Assembly: GCF_938028825.1 (NCBI RefSeq)
Contig: NZ_CALIZP010000030.1
Span: forward strand, 1-32,642
Direction: 5' to 3'
Source: an uncultured Cardiobacterium sp.
GTDB taxonomy: Bacteria; Pseudomonadota; Gammaproteobacteria; Cardiobacteriales; Cardiobacteriaceae
DNA length: 32,642 nucleotides
Below, in pieces: positions 13,989 through 21,324 of the stretch. A program made the position numbers and the translations under genes. Each line of letters starts with the position of its first letter. Positions within the stretch are counted from its first letter, which is position 1. The notes under the pieces are model-generated. The model was not told where the DNA came from and did no database searches. It saw only the letters and a list, made by a program, of their open reading frames with translations.

Positions 13989-15103
13989 GGGGCTTCTGCG
14001 GTTGGGTGGCGGGCCTCGATGACGCCGCCGCCGAGGCAGCGGTCGCCGTCGTAGAGGACGAGGTATTGGCCGGGGGTGACGGCGCGTTGCGCTTCGGCGA
14101 AGGCGACGTGGATTTCGTCGTCGCCGCGCCACTGGATGCGGCAGGGCTGGTCTTCCTGGCGGTAGCGGGTTTTGGCGGTGTAGATGTGGTTTTCTTGCGG
14201 CGCTTCGTTCAGCCAGGAGAGCTGGCGGGCGGTGAGCGCCTGGTGGTAGAGCAGCGGGTGTTCGCCCTGGCCGACGATGAGGGTGTTGTCGGCAAGGTTT
14301 TTGTCGAGGACGTACCACGGTTCTTCGCTGGCACCGGCGACGCCGCCGATACCCAGCCCCTGCCGCTGGCCGATGGTGTAGTACATCAGGCCGATGTGTT
14401 CGCCGATCCAGGCGCCTTGTGCGGTGATGATTTTGCCGGGCTTTCCCGGCAGGTAGGTGCTGAGGAAGTCGCGGAAGGGGCGTTCGCCGATGAAGCAGAT
14501 GCCGGTGGAGTCTTTTTTGTCGTAGGTAACGAGTCCCGCTGCCTCGGCGATGCGGCGCACCTCGCTTTTTTCGAGGCCGCCAAGCGGGAAAATGGCGCGC
14601 GCGAGCTGCTCAGGGGTGATTTGGCTTAAAAAGTAGCTTTGGTCTTTGCCGCCGTCCACGCCTTTGTAGAGGGCGGGCGCGCCCGCGTGTTCGCCGCGCC
14701 GCGCGTAATGGCCGGTGGCGAGGTAGTCAGCACCGTGAGCAGCGGCGTAGCGGGCGAGTTCGGCGAACTTGATTTCGCGGTTGCAGAGGACGTCCGGGTT
14801 CGGCGTGCGCCCCGCCTGATACTCGGCGAGGAAGTGCTTGAAGACGCGCTCGTGGTATTCGGCGACGAAGTTCACGGTGTAAAGCGGGATGCCGATGGTT
14901 TCGCAGATGTCGCGGGCGTCTTCCAGGTCTTCTTCGAGGGTGCAGTAGCCGCTGCCGTACGTCTCTTCCCAGTTTTTCATGATGATGCCGAAGACGTTGT
15001 AGCCCGCTTCTTTGAGCAGGTAGGCGGTGACGGAGGAATCGACGCCGCCGGAGATGCCGACGGCGATGGTGGCGCTTTTCGCGGGGAGGTAGGTGTGGTG
15101 CAT
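13985..15103 (-). CDS. mnmA: tRNA-specific 2-thiouridylase MnmA
   Basis: Catalyses 2-thiolation of U34 in tRNA-Lys, -Glu and -Gln, taking sulfur from the IscS/Tus relay. Numbering from the chosen start, the ATP-pyrophosphatase P-loop is SGGVDSS (18-24), the catalytic Cys107 is in NPDVLCN, TGHYAR is at 130-135, and the second catalytic Cys203 is in STGICF. At 372 residues it is close to the E. coli length. An in-frame ATG at 15124 would add seven residues. A TACAAT -10-like box at 15132-15137 would place transcription start almost on that ATG, so 15103 is preferred, though neither start has a clear ribosome site. It heads the mnmA-hflD-PLD operon and is divergent from hemJ. Confidence 0.96.
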   Translation of the reverse strand: MHHTYLPAKSATIAVGISGGVDSSVTAYLLKEAGYNVFGIIMKNWEETYGSGYCTLEEDLEDARDICETIGIPLYTVNFVAEYHERVFKHFLAEYQAGRTPNPDVLCNREIKFAELARYAAAHGADYLATGHYARRGEHAGAPALYKGVDGGKDQSYFLSQITPEQLARAIFPLGGLEKSEVRRIAEAAGLVTYDKKDSTGICFIGERPFRDFLSTYLPGKPGKIITAQGAWIGEHIGLMYYTIGQRQGLGIGGVAGASEEPWYVLDKNLADNTLIVGQGEHPLLYHQALTARQLSWLNEAPQENHIYTAKTRYRQEDQPCRIQWRGDDEIHVAFAEAQRAVTPGQYLVLYDGDRCLGGGVIEARHPTAEAP

Positions 15104-15204
15104 GGGCGGTGTGGTTGCAGGCATGGGCGGTATTGTAGCGCGGCTTCTTTGTGGCGACGCGCGGCGCTACACTGCGTGCCTTCACAATCATTCATGAGGC
15201 TTTT

Positions 15205-15639
15205 ATGTATTTGACCTGGAAGGCGCTGCATATCATCGGCGCGGTGTGCTGGTTCGCGGAGCTGTTTTATCTGCCGCGCCTTTTTGTGTATCACGCGCTG
15301 GCGCAGGCGGAGGGGGATGATGCCTCGATGCGGCGCTTCTGCGTGATGGAACGCAAGCTCTACATCATGGGGCATATCGGCATGGGGATGACGCTGCTCT
15401 TCGGCGGCCTGCTCTTGTGGGCGGGCGGCTGGGCCTTTCTGAAAGGGCAGGGCTGGCTGCACGCGAAGCTGCTGCTGGTGGCGGGGCTGGTCGTCTATCA
15501 AATCGTCTGCGGGCGAATGAACCGCGCCTTCGCTGCCGGAAAGAACCGCCGCAGTCATGTGTTTTACCGCTATTTCAACGAGGTGCCGAGCCTGGCGCTG
15601 ATCGGCATCGTGCTGCTCGCCAGTCTGAAGCCGTTTTGA
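15205..15639 (+). CDS. hemJ: Protoporphyrinogen IX oxidase HemJ
   Basis: A 144-residue, four-helix membrane protein of the HemJ (UPF0093) family, which oxidises protoporphyrinogen IX to protoporphyrin IX in heme synthesis when hemG and hemY are absent. The family signature is clear: WKALHIIGAVCWFAELFYLP and RLFVYH at the N-terminus, with the conserved His and Arg, and HAKLLLV in the third helix with the conserved Lys. Start at ATG 15205 with GAGG before it; the frame extends upstream without a better site. It is divergent from mnmA. A CACCGG/CCGGTG hairpin 15654-15676 follows but has no T run. Confidence 0.93.
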   Translation: MYLTWKALHIIGAVCWFAELFYLPRLFVYHALAQAEGDDASMRRFCVMERKLYIMGHIGMGMTLLFGGLLLWAGGWAFLKGQGWLHAKLLLVAGLVVYQIVCGRMNRAFAAGKNRRSHVFYRYFNEVPSLALIGIVLLASLKPF

Positions 15640-15734
15640 GCGGGTCGTTATGGCACCGGTCCCCGCCGCGCCGGTGAACGGAGGCGTGCACGGCGCGGGG
15701 GGAGACGGTAGCCGCTATGGTTTTGCGGCGGTAC

Positions 15735-16400
15735 TCAGCCGCGTTCGCGGAAGTCGTCGCCGATAAACGTGCGCAGCGGGTTGCCGCGCTCGATGTGGAA
15801 ATGGCGGCAGTGCTGCGCGTATTGCGCGGCCGCTTCCCGTTCCGCCGCCAGCGCGGCGTGGCGGGCGTCAAGCAGTTGCCGGGCGAGACGACGGTTGGCG
15901 TGCTGCGAGCGCTCGGCCTGCACTTTGACGCGCAGGCCGCTCACGCTGTCCGTCGCCCACACCGCGCTGCGGGTTTTGTTGACGTGTTGGCCGCCTTTGC
16001 CGCCCGCCTTGCAGCTTTGGATGCGGATGTCGCCGCGCGCGACCGGGGCGGCGTCTGCCAGCGGGTAGATGCCGATGTACCAGTTTTTGCGCGGGTGTTT
16101 CGGGCGGAGGCGGCTGTGCCAAATCCAGCAGAGGGTGCCCTGCCAGCGCGCGGCGAAGGCCGCTGTGCCGTCGCCGCCCAGGGTGATGACGGCGGAGCGG
16201 ATGCCGTGCGCTGTGCGGCGTTCGTCGCTGACCGCCACACGGATGCCGTGCGCGGCGGCTTCTTCTTGCAGACGTTCGAGGGCGAGGGCGGCGGCGTCAA
16301 TGTAGTCAAGGGCGGCAGTGCGTTGGAGTTGCTGGATGGCGCTGCCTTCGGGGGTGGTTTTGTGGTCGGCAATGATGACCACGGGGGTGTGGTTGCCCAT
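15735..16400 (-). CDS. prfH: Peptide chain release factor H (PrfH)
   Basis: A class-I release-factor paralogue with a GGQ domain but no stop-codon recognition domain. GGKGGQHVNKTRSAV (GGQ, peptidyl-tRNA hydrolysis) is followed by a basic tail, and the upstream WQGTLCWIWHSRLRPKHPRKNWYIG block is diagnostic of PrfH. PrfH is known to act with an RtcB RNA ligase, releasing peptides from ribosomes cleaved in the 16S decoding centre before repair. Here no rtcB is adjacent. The chosen start (16400) has AGGA 6 nt before it; ATG 16421 is an alternative that directly abuts a predicted stem. About 25 N-terminal residues (GNHTPVVIIADHKTTPEG) look like an extension compared with E. coli PrfH. A long structured leader with its own small ORF lies upstream. 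Confidence 0.92.
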   Translation of the reverse strand: MGNHTPVVIIADHKTTPEGSAIQQLQRTAALDYIDAAALALERLQEEAAAHGIRVAVSDERRTAHGIRSAVITLGGDGTAAFAARWQGTLCWIWHSRLRPKHPRKNWYIGIYPLADAAPVARGDIRIQSCKAGGKGGQHVNKTRSAVWATDSVSGLRVKVQAERSQHANRRLARQLLDARHAALAAEREAAAQYAQHCRHFHIERGNPLRTFIGDDFRERG

Positions 16401-16422
16401 AGGGAATCCTGTGATGGTCATG

Positions 16423-16556
16423 CCAATTCCGGCAAATCATTCGGGGGCGCTGGCGCGCCTCCCCGGCTTGTTTTCCGGAATCGGTATTCAGATAAAGGAC
16501 GCAATCACAGGCGGGCGGGAGAAAAGGAAGGGAAGCCGCTCAGGCGTTGTGATTGC
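16423..16556 (-). promoter_or_regulatory. Structured prfH leader with two stems
   Basis: Two inverted repeats lie between the leader ORF and prfH. Stem 1: TGTGATTGC/GCAATCACA, 9 perfect bp (16501-16509 with 16548-16556), loop 38 nt. One arm is the last codons of the leader ORF and its stop is in the loop. Stem 2: CCGATTCCGG with CCGGAATTGG (16475-16484 with 16423-16432, one G-U pair), enclosing a GC-rich hairpin (16442-16464). Stem 2 ends directly at the first possible prfH start (16421), so it could hide the ribosome site. There is no T run typical of an intrinsic terminator, so control of translation or by Rho is more likely than classical attenuation. Confidence 0.55.
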
Positions 16557-16590
16557 AAGGGGTGGTGCTGGTCGTGATGGTGCACGTCAT
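16540..16590 (-). CDS. Putative Thr-rich leader peptide (16 aa) upstream of prfH
   Basis: A 16-codon ORF reading MTCTITTSTTPCNHNA, then TGA. Six of 16 residues are Thr. Its start has a perfect AAGGAGGT Shine-Dalgarno with good spacing, much stronger than the site of prfH. It begins about 40 nt after a good promoter. Codons 12-14 form one arm of a 9-bp stem, the classic geometry in which a ribosome on the ORF decides whether the downstream structure forms. Thr-rich leaders are known from thr operon attenuators, but no threonine gene follows. Too short for a homology call. Confidence 0.55.
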   Translation of the reverse strand: MTCTITTSTTPCNHNA

Positions 16591-16631
16591 GGGGACCTCC
16601 TTGCGGTTGGATGGATGGGAAACGGGTGCGG

Positions 16632-16660
16632 ATTATAGGGAGGCTGGGGCGGGCGGGCAA
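16632..16660 (-). promoter_or_regulatory. Sigma-70 promoter of the prfH leader transcript
   Basis: On the minus strand TTGCCC (16655-16660, 4 of 6), a 17-bp spacer, then a perfect TATAAT (16632-16637). The leader-ORF ATG is 41 bp downstream of the -10, giving a short 5' untranslated region that contains the Shine-Dalgarno. Confidence 0.7.
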
Positions 16661-16706
16661 GGGTTTGTGGCATTGCTGCAACAGGCGCAAATCCCGCGCG
16701 TCCCGC

Positions 16707-17321
16707 TCAGAGGATGCGCAGCAGTCCGGGGTCGTCGGCATGGTCGAGCAGCATGGCGCGCACGCGGCTTTGCCACAGTTCGCCGAAGCGGGCGAGTTCG
16801 TCCGGCGTCGCCCGCCCGCTGACCGCTTTCGGCATCAGGCTTTGCATTTCTGCGGGAAAGGGGACGACCGCAGCGTTGAGTTCGAGCTCGACGGCGGCAC
16901 CGTTATCGAGGCGGCGCAGCCGCATCAGGCCACGGATGGGGGCGTCGTAGGCAAGCAGGTCGCGGCGGGCGAAACGGGCGGCGGGGCCGATGCCGCCGAA
17001 GCCGGTTTCCGCTGCCGCGCCGGTGAGCAGGGTGGCGACGGTGGCGATGACGCCGGTGGTGCCTGCGTCGCGGCTGTCGCGCATCTGCACGGCAATGCCA
17101 CCGCGTTCGGGCAGGTCGTCACCATAGAGGGCGCGCAGGCCGCGCCGGGTAAGCAGGTAGGCACCGGCGACGGTCGGGCAGGAATGCCCGGCGAGGCGCA
17201 CCGCGTCGGCGTAGTGGTATTCGAGGATGCCGTCTTTGGCGGCGCCGAGGAAGGCGGCCAGCGGGTCGCGCACGCGCTGGGTCGGGGCGGCGGCAAAGAA
17301 GGCGGGGAGGGTTTCGTTCAT
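16707..17321 (-). CDS. FmdE-like domain protein
   Basis: A 204-residue protein that resembles the FmdE domain (named after formylmethanofuran dehydrogenase subunit E), mainly through AGHSCPTVAGAYLLTRRGLRA (about 44-64), the counterpart of the conserved 'HGHxCPGxAxGxR' metal-binding block with His and Cys. A Gly-rich stretch (ATVATLLTGAAAETGFGGIG) follows. The organism is not a methanogen, and stand-alone FmdE proteins have no settled function; metal binding is the likely common property. Start 17321 has GGAG upstream; the in-frame ATG at 17375 lacks one. The next gene leftward is the prfH leader with its own promoter. Confidence 0.68.
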   Translation of the reverse strand: MNETLPAFFAAAPTQRVRDPLAAFLGAAKDGILEYHYADAVRLAGHSCPTVAGAYLLTRRGLRALYGDDLPERGGIAVQMRDSRDAGTTGVIATVATLLTGAAAETGFGGIGPAARFARRDLLAYDAPIRGLMRLRRLDNGAAVELELNAAVVPFPAEMQSLMPKAVSGRATPDELARFGELWQSRVRAMLLDHADDPGLLRIL

Positions 17322-17420
17322 GGGAAGGCTCCGTTGGGGTTGGTTGGCGGATAGGGTCACATAGGAATGGGGCAAGGCGGCGCAACACCGTTACGGTTTT
17401 TTAGATATTTGACTATATCC

Positions 17421-17446
17421 GAAAGCCCCGCCGGGGCGGGGCTTTC
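17421..17446 (-). terminator. GC-rich hairpin terminator of the YdgA-like gene
   Basis: GAAAGCCCCG-CCGGGG-CGGGGCTTTC, 10 perfect bp, 16 bp after the stop of the YdgA-like gene on the minus strand. The T tract is short (TTT within the stem). Confidence 0.7.
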
Positions 17447-17462
17447 TGTACAGGTCGGAGGC

Positions 17463-19322
17463 TCAGTGGGGCAGGGGGTTGCCGTTCAACAGGATTTGGC
17501 CCTCTTTGCTTTCGATTTTGGCGCGGTATTCGTCACCTTCGAGGGTGACGAACATGGCGCCCTGCTGTTCGACCATTTCGCTGAAACCGAGTTTGTCCAC
17601 CAGCGTTTTGCTGACGCGGAATTCGGCGTTCAGGTCGAGATTGTTTTTCAGGAGCGTTTGCAGGGGCAGCGGGTTTTCCTGCGCGTTATCAATCGCCTGC
17701 TGCCATTCTTCCGCCGTAACCGGGCTGTCGCTGCGGATGCCGACGGAGGCGGTCAGCAGTGCCTTGCCGCTGTCGGTTTGCGCTTCGAGCCCGGTATCGA
17801 AACGGGTTTTGTTTTTGACGATTTCGCCGATCGCGGTTTTGAATTTTTCGCGGGTTTCCGGCGGTAAGTCGGTTTTGCCTGCCGCGAGATGCGGATTGAG
17901 CAGTTGCAGGCCTTCGCCCAGGGCGGTGTTGGCGGCAGCGGAGAGTTCGCTCAGGCCGACGTGGATGCGCAGGCTCTGCGGCTCGACCGGCAGCGCCGGA
18001 ATCGCCTGTTTCAGGGAGGCGCCGTCGAGTTTGAAGAGGAAGGTGCCGGTCATGTCGTAGTTGCCGGCGGCGGTTTTTTTGCTGTCCGTCTTGAAGTTGA
18101 AGTCGCCGAGGTTGATGGTGTCGGTGTTGTGGGTGACGCGGATGCCGGTGGCATCGACATTGACGCTGCCGAGGTAGCCACCGATGGCGCTGTCGAATTT
18201 CAGGCCTTCGCCTTTGCCTTCGATGCCCGCCAGTTCGAAGGTGCTCATGCCGTCGGCACCGGTGGTCTCGGTCTTGATGGGATCGATTTTGAGGTGGAAG
18301 GTGCCGTCTTCCTTGATGCCCCAGCCGCCTTTGACGGCCGCGATGCTGACGGTCGAGGTGTTGCCGTCTGCCTTGTCGGCATCGGTGATGGTCAGCGGTT
18401 CAAGGGCGAAGTCGATGTCGAGGACACCGTCGGTCAGGGTTTTGCTGTTGTAGCGGATGTTGTAGGCAAGCCCCTTGAAGTCGATGCTGTCGTCGCCGTT
18501 TTGATGCTGGAACGGGCTGATGGTCGCGGTGGCCACGGCGTTGTCGTCGGTGAGCAGGTCGGTGTGCATGTGCAGGTGGTCGAGGACGGTGCCGAGGCCG
18601 TCGGCAACGGCGGCGTTCTTGTCCGCCGCTTTCGTGTCGTCCGCCGCCGCTTCGGCCGGTTTTTCCGCGTCTGCTTCGGCCGGTTTTCCCGCGTCTGCTG
18701 CGGCGGTGGTTGCCGCCTCGGCCGGTTTTTCCGCGTCTGCCGCGCCAGTTGTCGCTGCTTCGGCCGGTTGTTCTGCGGCAGGCGGTGTTTCTTCCGCCGT
18801 ATCTTCCCCGTCTGCCGCTTTATCGGTCATGGCGCTAAAGTTATCGACAAAGACCTTGACGTCTTCCGGGTTGTCGAGTTTGTGTTCGACATGGGCGACG
18901 ATGCCTTTGTCCAGCAGCGCCTGGTTGTAGGTGATGGTGTCGGTGAAATGCAGGGTGACGGGCCGGATGCTGTCGCCATAGACCTGCGGGTTGAGGTCCA
19001 GTGTGAGGCTCGTTTTGGCCGTCGCGCCCGCTTCGCCGCCCTGATAGTCGCTGACGCTGTATGCGTATTTGCGGAAGAGGTTGGCATTCGGGCCGCTGGC
19101 GTATATTTTTTCGTACACGGCACCGGCGAGCGCAACATCTGCCTTGTAGCGGGCTTCGACTGCGGCGGCCTGTTGTGCGGCGGGCGCGGCGGCGGCTTTT
19201 TCCCCGCCCGTTTGGGTCTGTTCGGTGGTGCTGCCTTTTTCCGCCGGTTTTTTCTGATCGTCGCAGGCGGCAAGCAGCGCGGCGGCGGTGAGGACGGCAA
19301 GCGCCAGTTGGCTTTTTTTCAT
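17463..19322 (-). CDS. YdgA-like (DUF945) lipoprotein with repeat insert
   Basis: A 619-residue exported lipoprotein. The signal peptide ends in a lipobox, LLAAC, with Cys20 followed by Asp-Asp; Asp at +2 is the classic inner-membrane retention signal for lipoproteins in enterobacteria. The long C-terminal part consists of beta-rich segments and ends FVTLEGDEYRAKIESKEGQILLNGNPL, the typical end of the DUF945/YdgA family. An Ala/Glu/Thr/Pro-rich low-complexity insert occupies about residues 175-235, built from degenerate AEKPAEAATTAAAD-like units. Function of the family is not established; an AsmA-like or envelope role is a guess. A TATAAT box (minus strand, 19359-19364) lies upstream. Confidence 0.82.
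   Translation of the reverse strand: MKKSQLALAVLTAAALLAACDDQKKPAEKGSTTEQTQTGGEKAAAAPAAQQAAAVEARYKADVALAGAVYEKIYASGPNANLFRKYAYSVSDYQGGEAGATAKTSLTLDLNPQVYGDSIRPVTLHFTDTITYNQALLDKGIVAHVEHKLDNPEDVKVFVDNFSAMTDKAADGEDTAEETPPAAEQPAEAATTGAADAEKPAEAATTAAADAGKPAEADAEKPAEAAADDTKAADKNAAVADGLGTVLDHLHMHTDLLTDDNAVATATISPFQHQNGDDSIDFKGLAYNIRYNSKTLTDGVLDIDFALEPLTITDADKADGNTSTVSIAAVKGGWGIKEDGTFHLKIDPIKTETTGADGMSTFELAGIEGKGEGLKFDSAIGGYLGSVNVDATGIRVTHNTDTINLGDFNFKTDSKKTAAGNYDMTGTFLFKLDGASLKQAIPALPVEPQSLRIHVGLSELSAAANTALGEGLQLLNPHLAAGKTDLPPETREKFKTAIGEIVKNKTRFDTGLEAQTDSGKALLTASVGIRSDSPVTAEEWQQAIDNAQENPLPLQTLLKNNLDLNAEFRVSKTLVDKLGFSEMVEQQGAMFVTLEGDEYRAKIESKEGQILLNGNPLPH
18645..18775. repeat. Degenerate tandem repeats inside the YdgA-like gene
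   Basis: TTCGGCCGGTTTTTCCGCGTCTG-like units recur about five times with irregular spacers, each encoding a variant of Ala-Asp-Ala-Glu-Lys-Pro-Ala-Glu-Ala. Unit lengths are multiples of three, so the frame is kept. Such coding repeats commonly differ in copy number between strains. Confidence 0.75.
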
Positions 19323-19445
19323 CGTGTTTTCCTGTGGTTGGGGGTGAAATTCTGCGCGATTATAACCGTTGCGCTGTTTTTCTTTATATATGTTTCGGTT
19401 AGGGTCGTTGCAGACAGGATTGGGACAAGGCGGTGGGGCGGGGCA

Positions 19446-20567
19446 TCACGGCACTTCCTGCCACCACGTCCGCTGCGGCGGCTCGCGGTAGTCGAAGACT
19501 TCGCCGGGGTAGGGCGTCGCCACAATAAGCGGGGTGGCTGCTGCCGCCTTGCTGAAGCGCTCGATGGGCTCGCGCCAGGTGTGGCCGGAAAGGTCGTATT
19601 TCGCCCAGTGTACCGGCAGCACGGTTTTCGCGCCCACATCCAGCGCCGCCTGCACGGATTGTTCCGGCTGCATATGGATGTCCGCCCATTGGCTGTTGTA
19701 GGCGCCGTTTTCCATCAGCACGATGTCAAACGGCCCGAAGCGTTCGCCGATGGCGGCGAAGTGCGCGCCGTAGCCGCTGTCGCCGTTATAGAAGAGGCGG
19801 CAGGCGGGCGATTGCACCACCCATGAGCCCCACAGGGTGCTGTTGCGGTTGGTGAAGTTGCGCCCGCTGAAATGGCGCGCGGGGGTGAGGGTCAGGCGGA
19901 TGTCGCCCAGCGCGGCTTCTTCGTACCAGTCCAGCTCGGTGATTTTGTTATCGGCGACGCCCCAGCGTTGCAGGTGCGCCTTGACGCCGAGCGGGACGTA
20001 GTAATGCCCGACTTTGGGGTCAAGCTCACGGATGGCGCGGTAGTCGAGATGGTCGTAGTGGTCATGCGAAAGGAGCACGGCATCGAGCGGCGGCAGGTCG
20101 GCGGGCAGGGTCGGATGGGTCTGCGGGAAGGGTGCGCCGCCGAAGGGCAGCGGTGTGGCACGGTAGAACACGGGGTCGGTGATGAGGCGCTTGCCCGCCA
20201 TCTGGAAGAGCACGGTGGAGTGGCCGAACCAGGCGAGGCGGCCGTCTTGCAGCGTGTCCGCTCGCAGCGGCTCGCTCGGCAGCGGCGCGGCGGGGTTTTT
20301 GCCTGCGGGCGGGTTGAAGTAGCCGCGCAGCCAGTCGAGGGTGGAGTGGTTTTTGCCGTCCGGCGTGATGAGCTCGGTCGGTTCGAGGTTTTGGAAGGAG
20401 GTGCCGTTGTAGTGTTCGGAAGCCCGGATTTTGGCGAGACTGGTCGTATCCGGTTTGCCGCCGAAGGTTGGGTGGAAATGGATATAGGCGGTGACGGTAA
20501 GCGTCAGCAGCACGGTGAGGATGAGGAGCCATTTCAGGGTTTTCAGGGCGAGGAACAGGAGGTTCAT
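19446..20567 (-). CDS. Membrane-anchored metallo-beta-lactamase fold hydrolase
   Basis: A 373-residue protein with one N-terminal membrane helix (about residues 8-27) and an MBL fold of the NAPE-PLD/UlaG-like class. The metal-binding motif is LLSHDHYDHLD (the HxHxDH signature), preceded by WFGHSTVLFQMAGKRLITDP. Further ligands are likely in ARHFSGR, YNGDSGYG and PVHWAKYDLSGH. NAPE-PLD-like bacterial proteins are thought to act on phospholipids, but the substrate is unknown. Start at 20567 begins directly before the helix; an ATG at 20594 is in frame. It lies about 100 bp downstream of the AlkD-like gene. Confidence 0.88.
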   Translation of the reverse strand: MNLLFLALKTLKWLLILTVLLTLTVTAYIHFHPTFGGKPDTTSLAKIRASEHYNGTSFQNLEPTELITPDGKNHSTLDWLRGYFNPPAGKNPAAPLPSEPLRADTLQDGRLAWFGHSTVLFQMAGKRLITDPVFYRATPLPFGGAPFPQTHPTLPADLPPLDAVLLSHDHYDHLDYRAIRELDPKVGHYYVPLGVKAHLQRWGVADNKITELDWYEEAALGDIRLTLTPARHFSGRNFTNRNSTLWGSWVVQSPACRLFYNGDSGYGAHFAAIGERFGPFDIVLMENGAYNSQWADIHMQPEQSVQAALDVGAKTVLPVHWAKYDLSGHTWREPIERFSKAAAATPLIVATPYPGEVFDYREPPQRTWWQEVP

Positions 20568-20664
20568 GAGGATTCTGTTGGCAAAGGGCAGCAATCGCCG
20601 GTCGGAGCGGCAGGTTGATGTGGGCAGACCAAGAGCTTCGCGCAGGAGAGGTGCAGGGGCGGCT

Positions 20665-21321
20665 TCAATCCAGGTATTTGCTCGCTTCGCGGATGCTGAG
20701 TGTACTCAGGCCGTACCGGTGTGCGGCGATGTAGTGCCGCACCCAGGCGGCGTCGGTTTTGCTGTATTGGCGCAGCGCCCAGCCGATGGCTTTGTTGATG
20801 AAGAATTCGTGCCGGTTGAGGTTGTTGTTGATGACGGTTGCGAGCAGGGCGGTGTCGGTGGCGTCTTTGGCGGGCAGTTGGGCGGTGATGGCGGCGCGGC
20901 GCAGCCAGTGGTCGTCGGCGCGGCTCATGGCTTCGAAGGTCGTCCGCGCTTCTGGGCAGCGGCGCAGGATGTCGCCGAGCGGGCGGATGAAGGCGTCCAC
21001 GCTGTCCCACCAGGCGTTGCGGCTGATGAGGGCTTGCAGGCGGGAGAGGTCTGCCGCCGTGAGCTGCGCCTGTTTGCCGTGCAGGTAGTTCGTCGCGATG
21101 TAGTGCATTTCGCGGTAGGGACTGGCCCAGCAGGTGTCGATAAACGCCCAGTCCACCGCCCGGCCCTTGTCCGCGCGGAGGTACGGCTTGCCCAGACTGC
21201 GCCGCACGGGGGTGGCGATGCCGAGGAAGGTGAAGCGGTTTTTCATGTAGGCGGCCATTTCTGCCGCTTTCTCAGGTACGGCAACGGCGCGCAGGGCGGC
21301 AAGGATGGCCGGGGCGTCCAT
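20665..21321 (-). CDS. AlkD-like DNA alkylation repair protein
   Basis: A 218-residue, all-helical HEAT-like repeat protein of the DNA alkylation repair (AlkC/AlkD) superfamily. AlkD-type glycosylases remove positively charged N3- and N7-alkyl purines. Family blocks are ISRNAWWDSVDAFI (near residue 100), NNNLNRHEFFINKAIGWALR (Trp and the catalytic-region aromatic residues) and LSTLSIREASKYL at the C-terminus. Its start lies 3 bp after the stop of the Gfo/Idh/MocA gene, so the two are probably cotranscribed, although their functions are not obviously connected. Confidence 0.9.
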   Translation of the reverse strand: MDAPAILAALRAVAVPEKAAEMAAYMKNRFTFLGIATPVRRSLGKPYLRADKGRAVDWAFIDTCWASPYREMHYIATNYLHGKQAQLTAADLSRLQALISRNAWWDSVDAFIRPLGDILRRCPEARTTFEAMSRADDHWLRRAAITAQLPAKDATDTALLATVINNNLNRHEFFINKAIGWALRQYSKTDAAWVRHYIAAHRYGLSTLSIREASKYLD

Positions 21322-21324
21322 GGT

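Noticed and set aside
15654..15676. Terminator between hemJ and prfH
   Set aside because: A CACCGG/CCGGTG stem exists but has an 11-nt loop and no T run on either strand.
16501..16556. Intrinsic terminator in the prfH leader
   Set aside because: The 9-bp stem is not followed by a T run on the minus strand, so a simple Rho-independent terminator is not supported.
16505..16741. 78-codon minus-strand His-rich ORF overlapping the prfH leader
   Set aside because: It starts inside the FmdE-like gene without a ribosome site; the His-rich stretch is only the out-of-frame reading of the Thr codons of the leader ORF.
17889..19826. 645-codon plus-strand ORF opposite the YdgA-like gene
   Set aside because: Antisense shadow; it runs past the real gene into a neighbouring gene and has no ribosome site or family motif.
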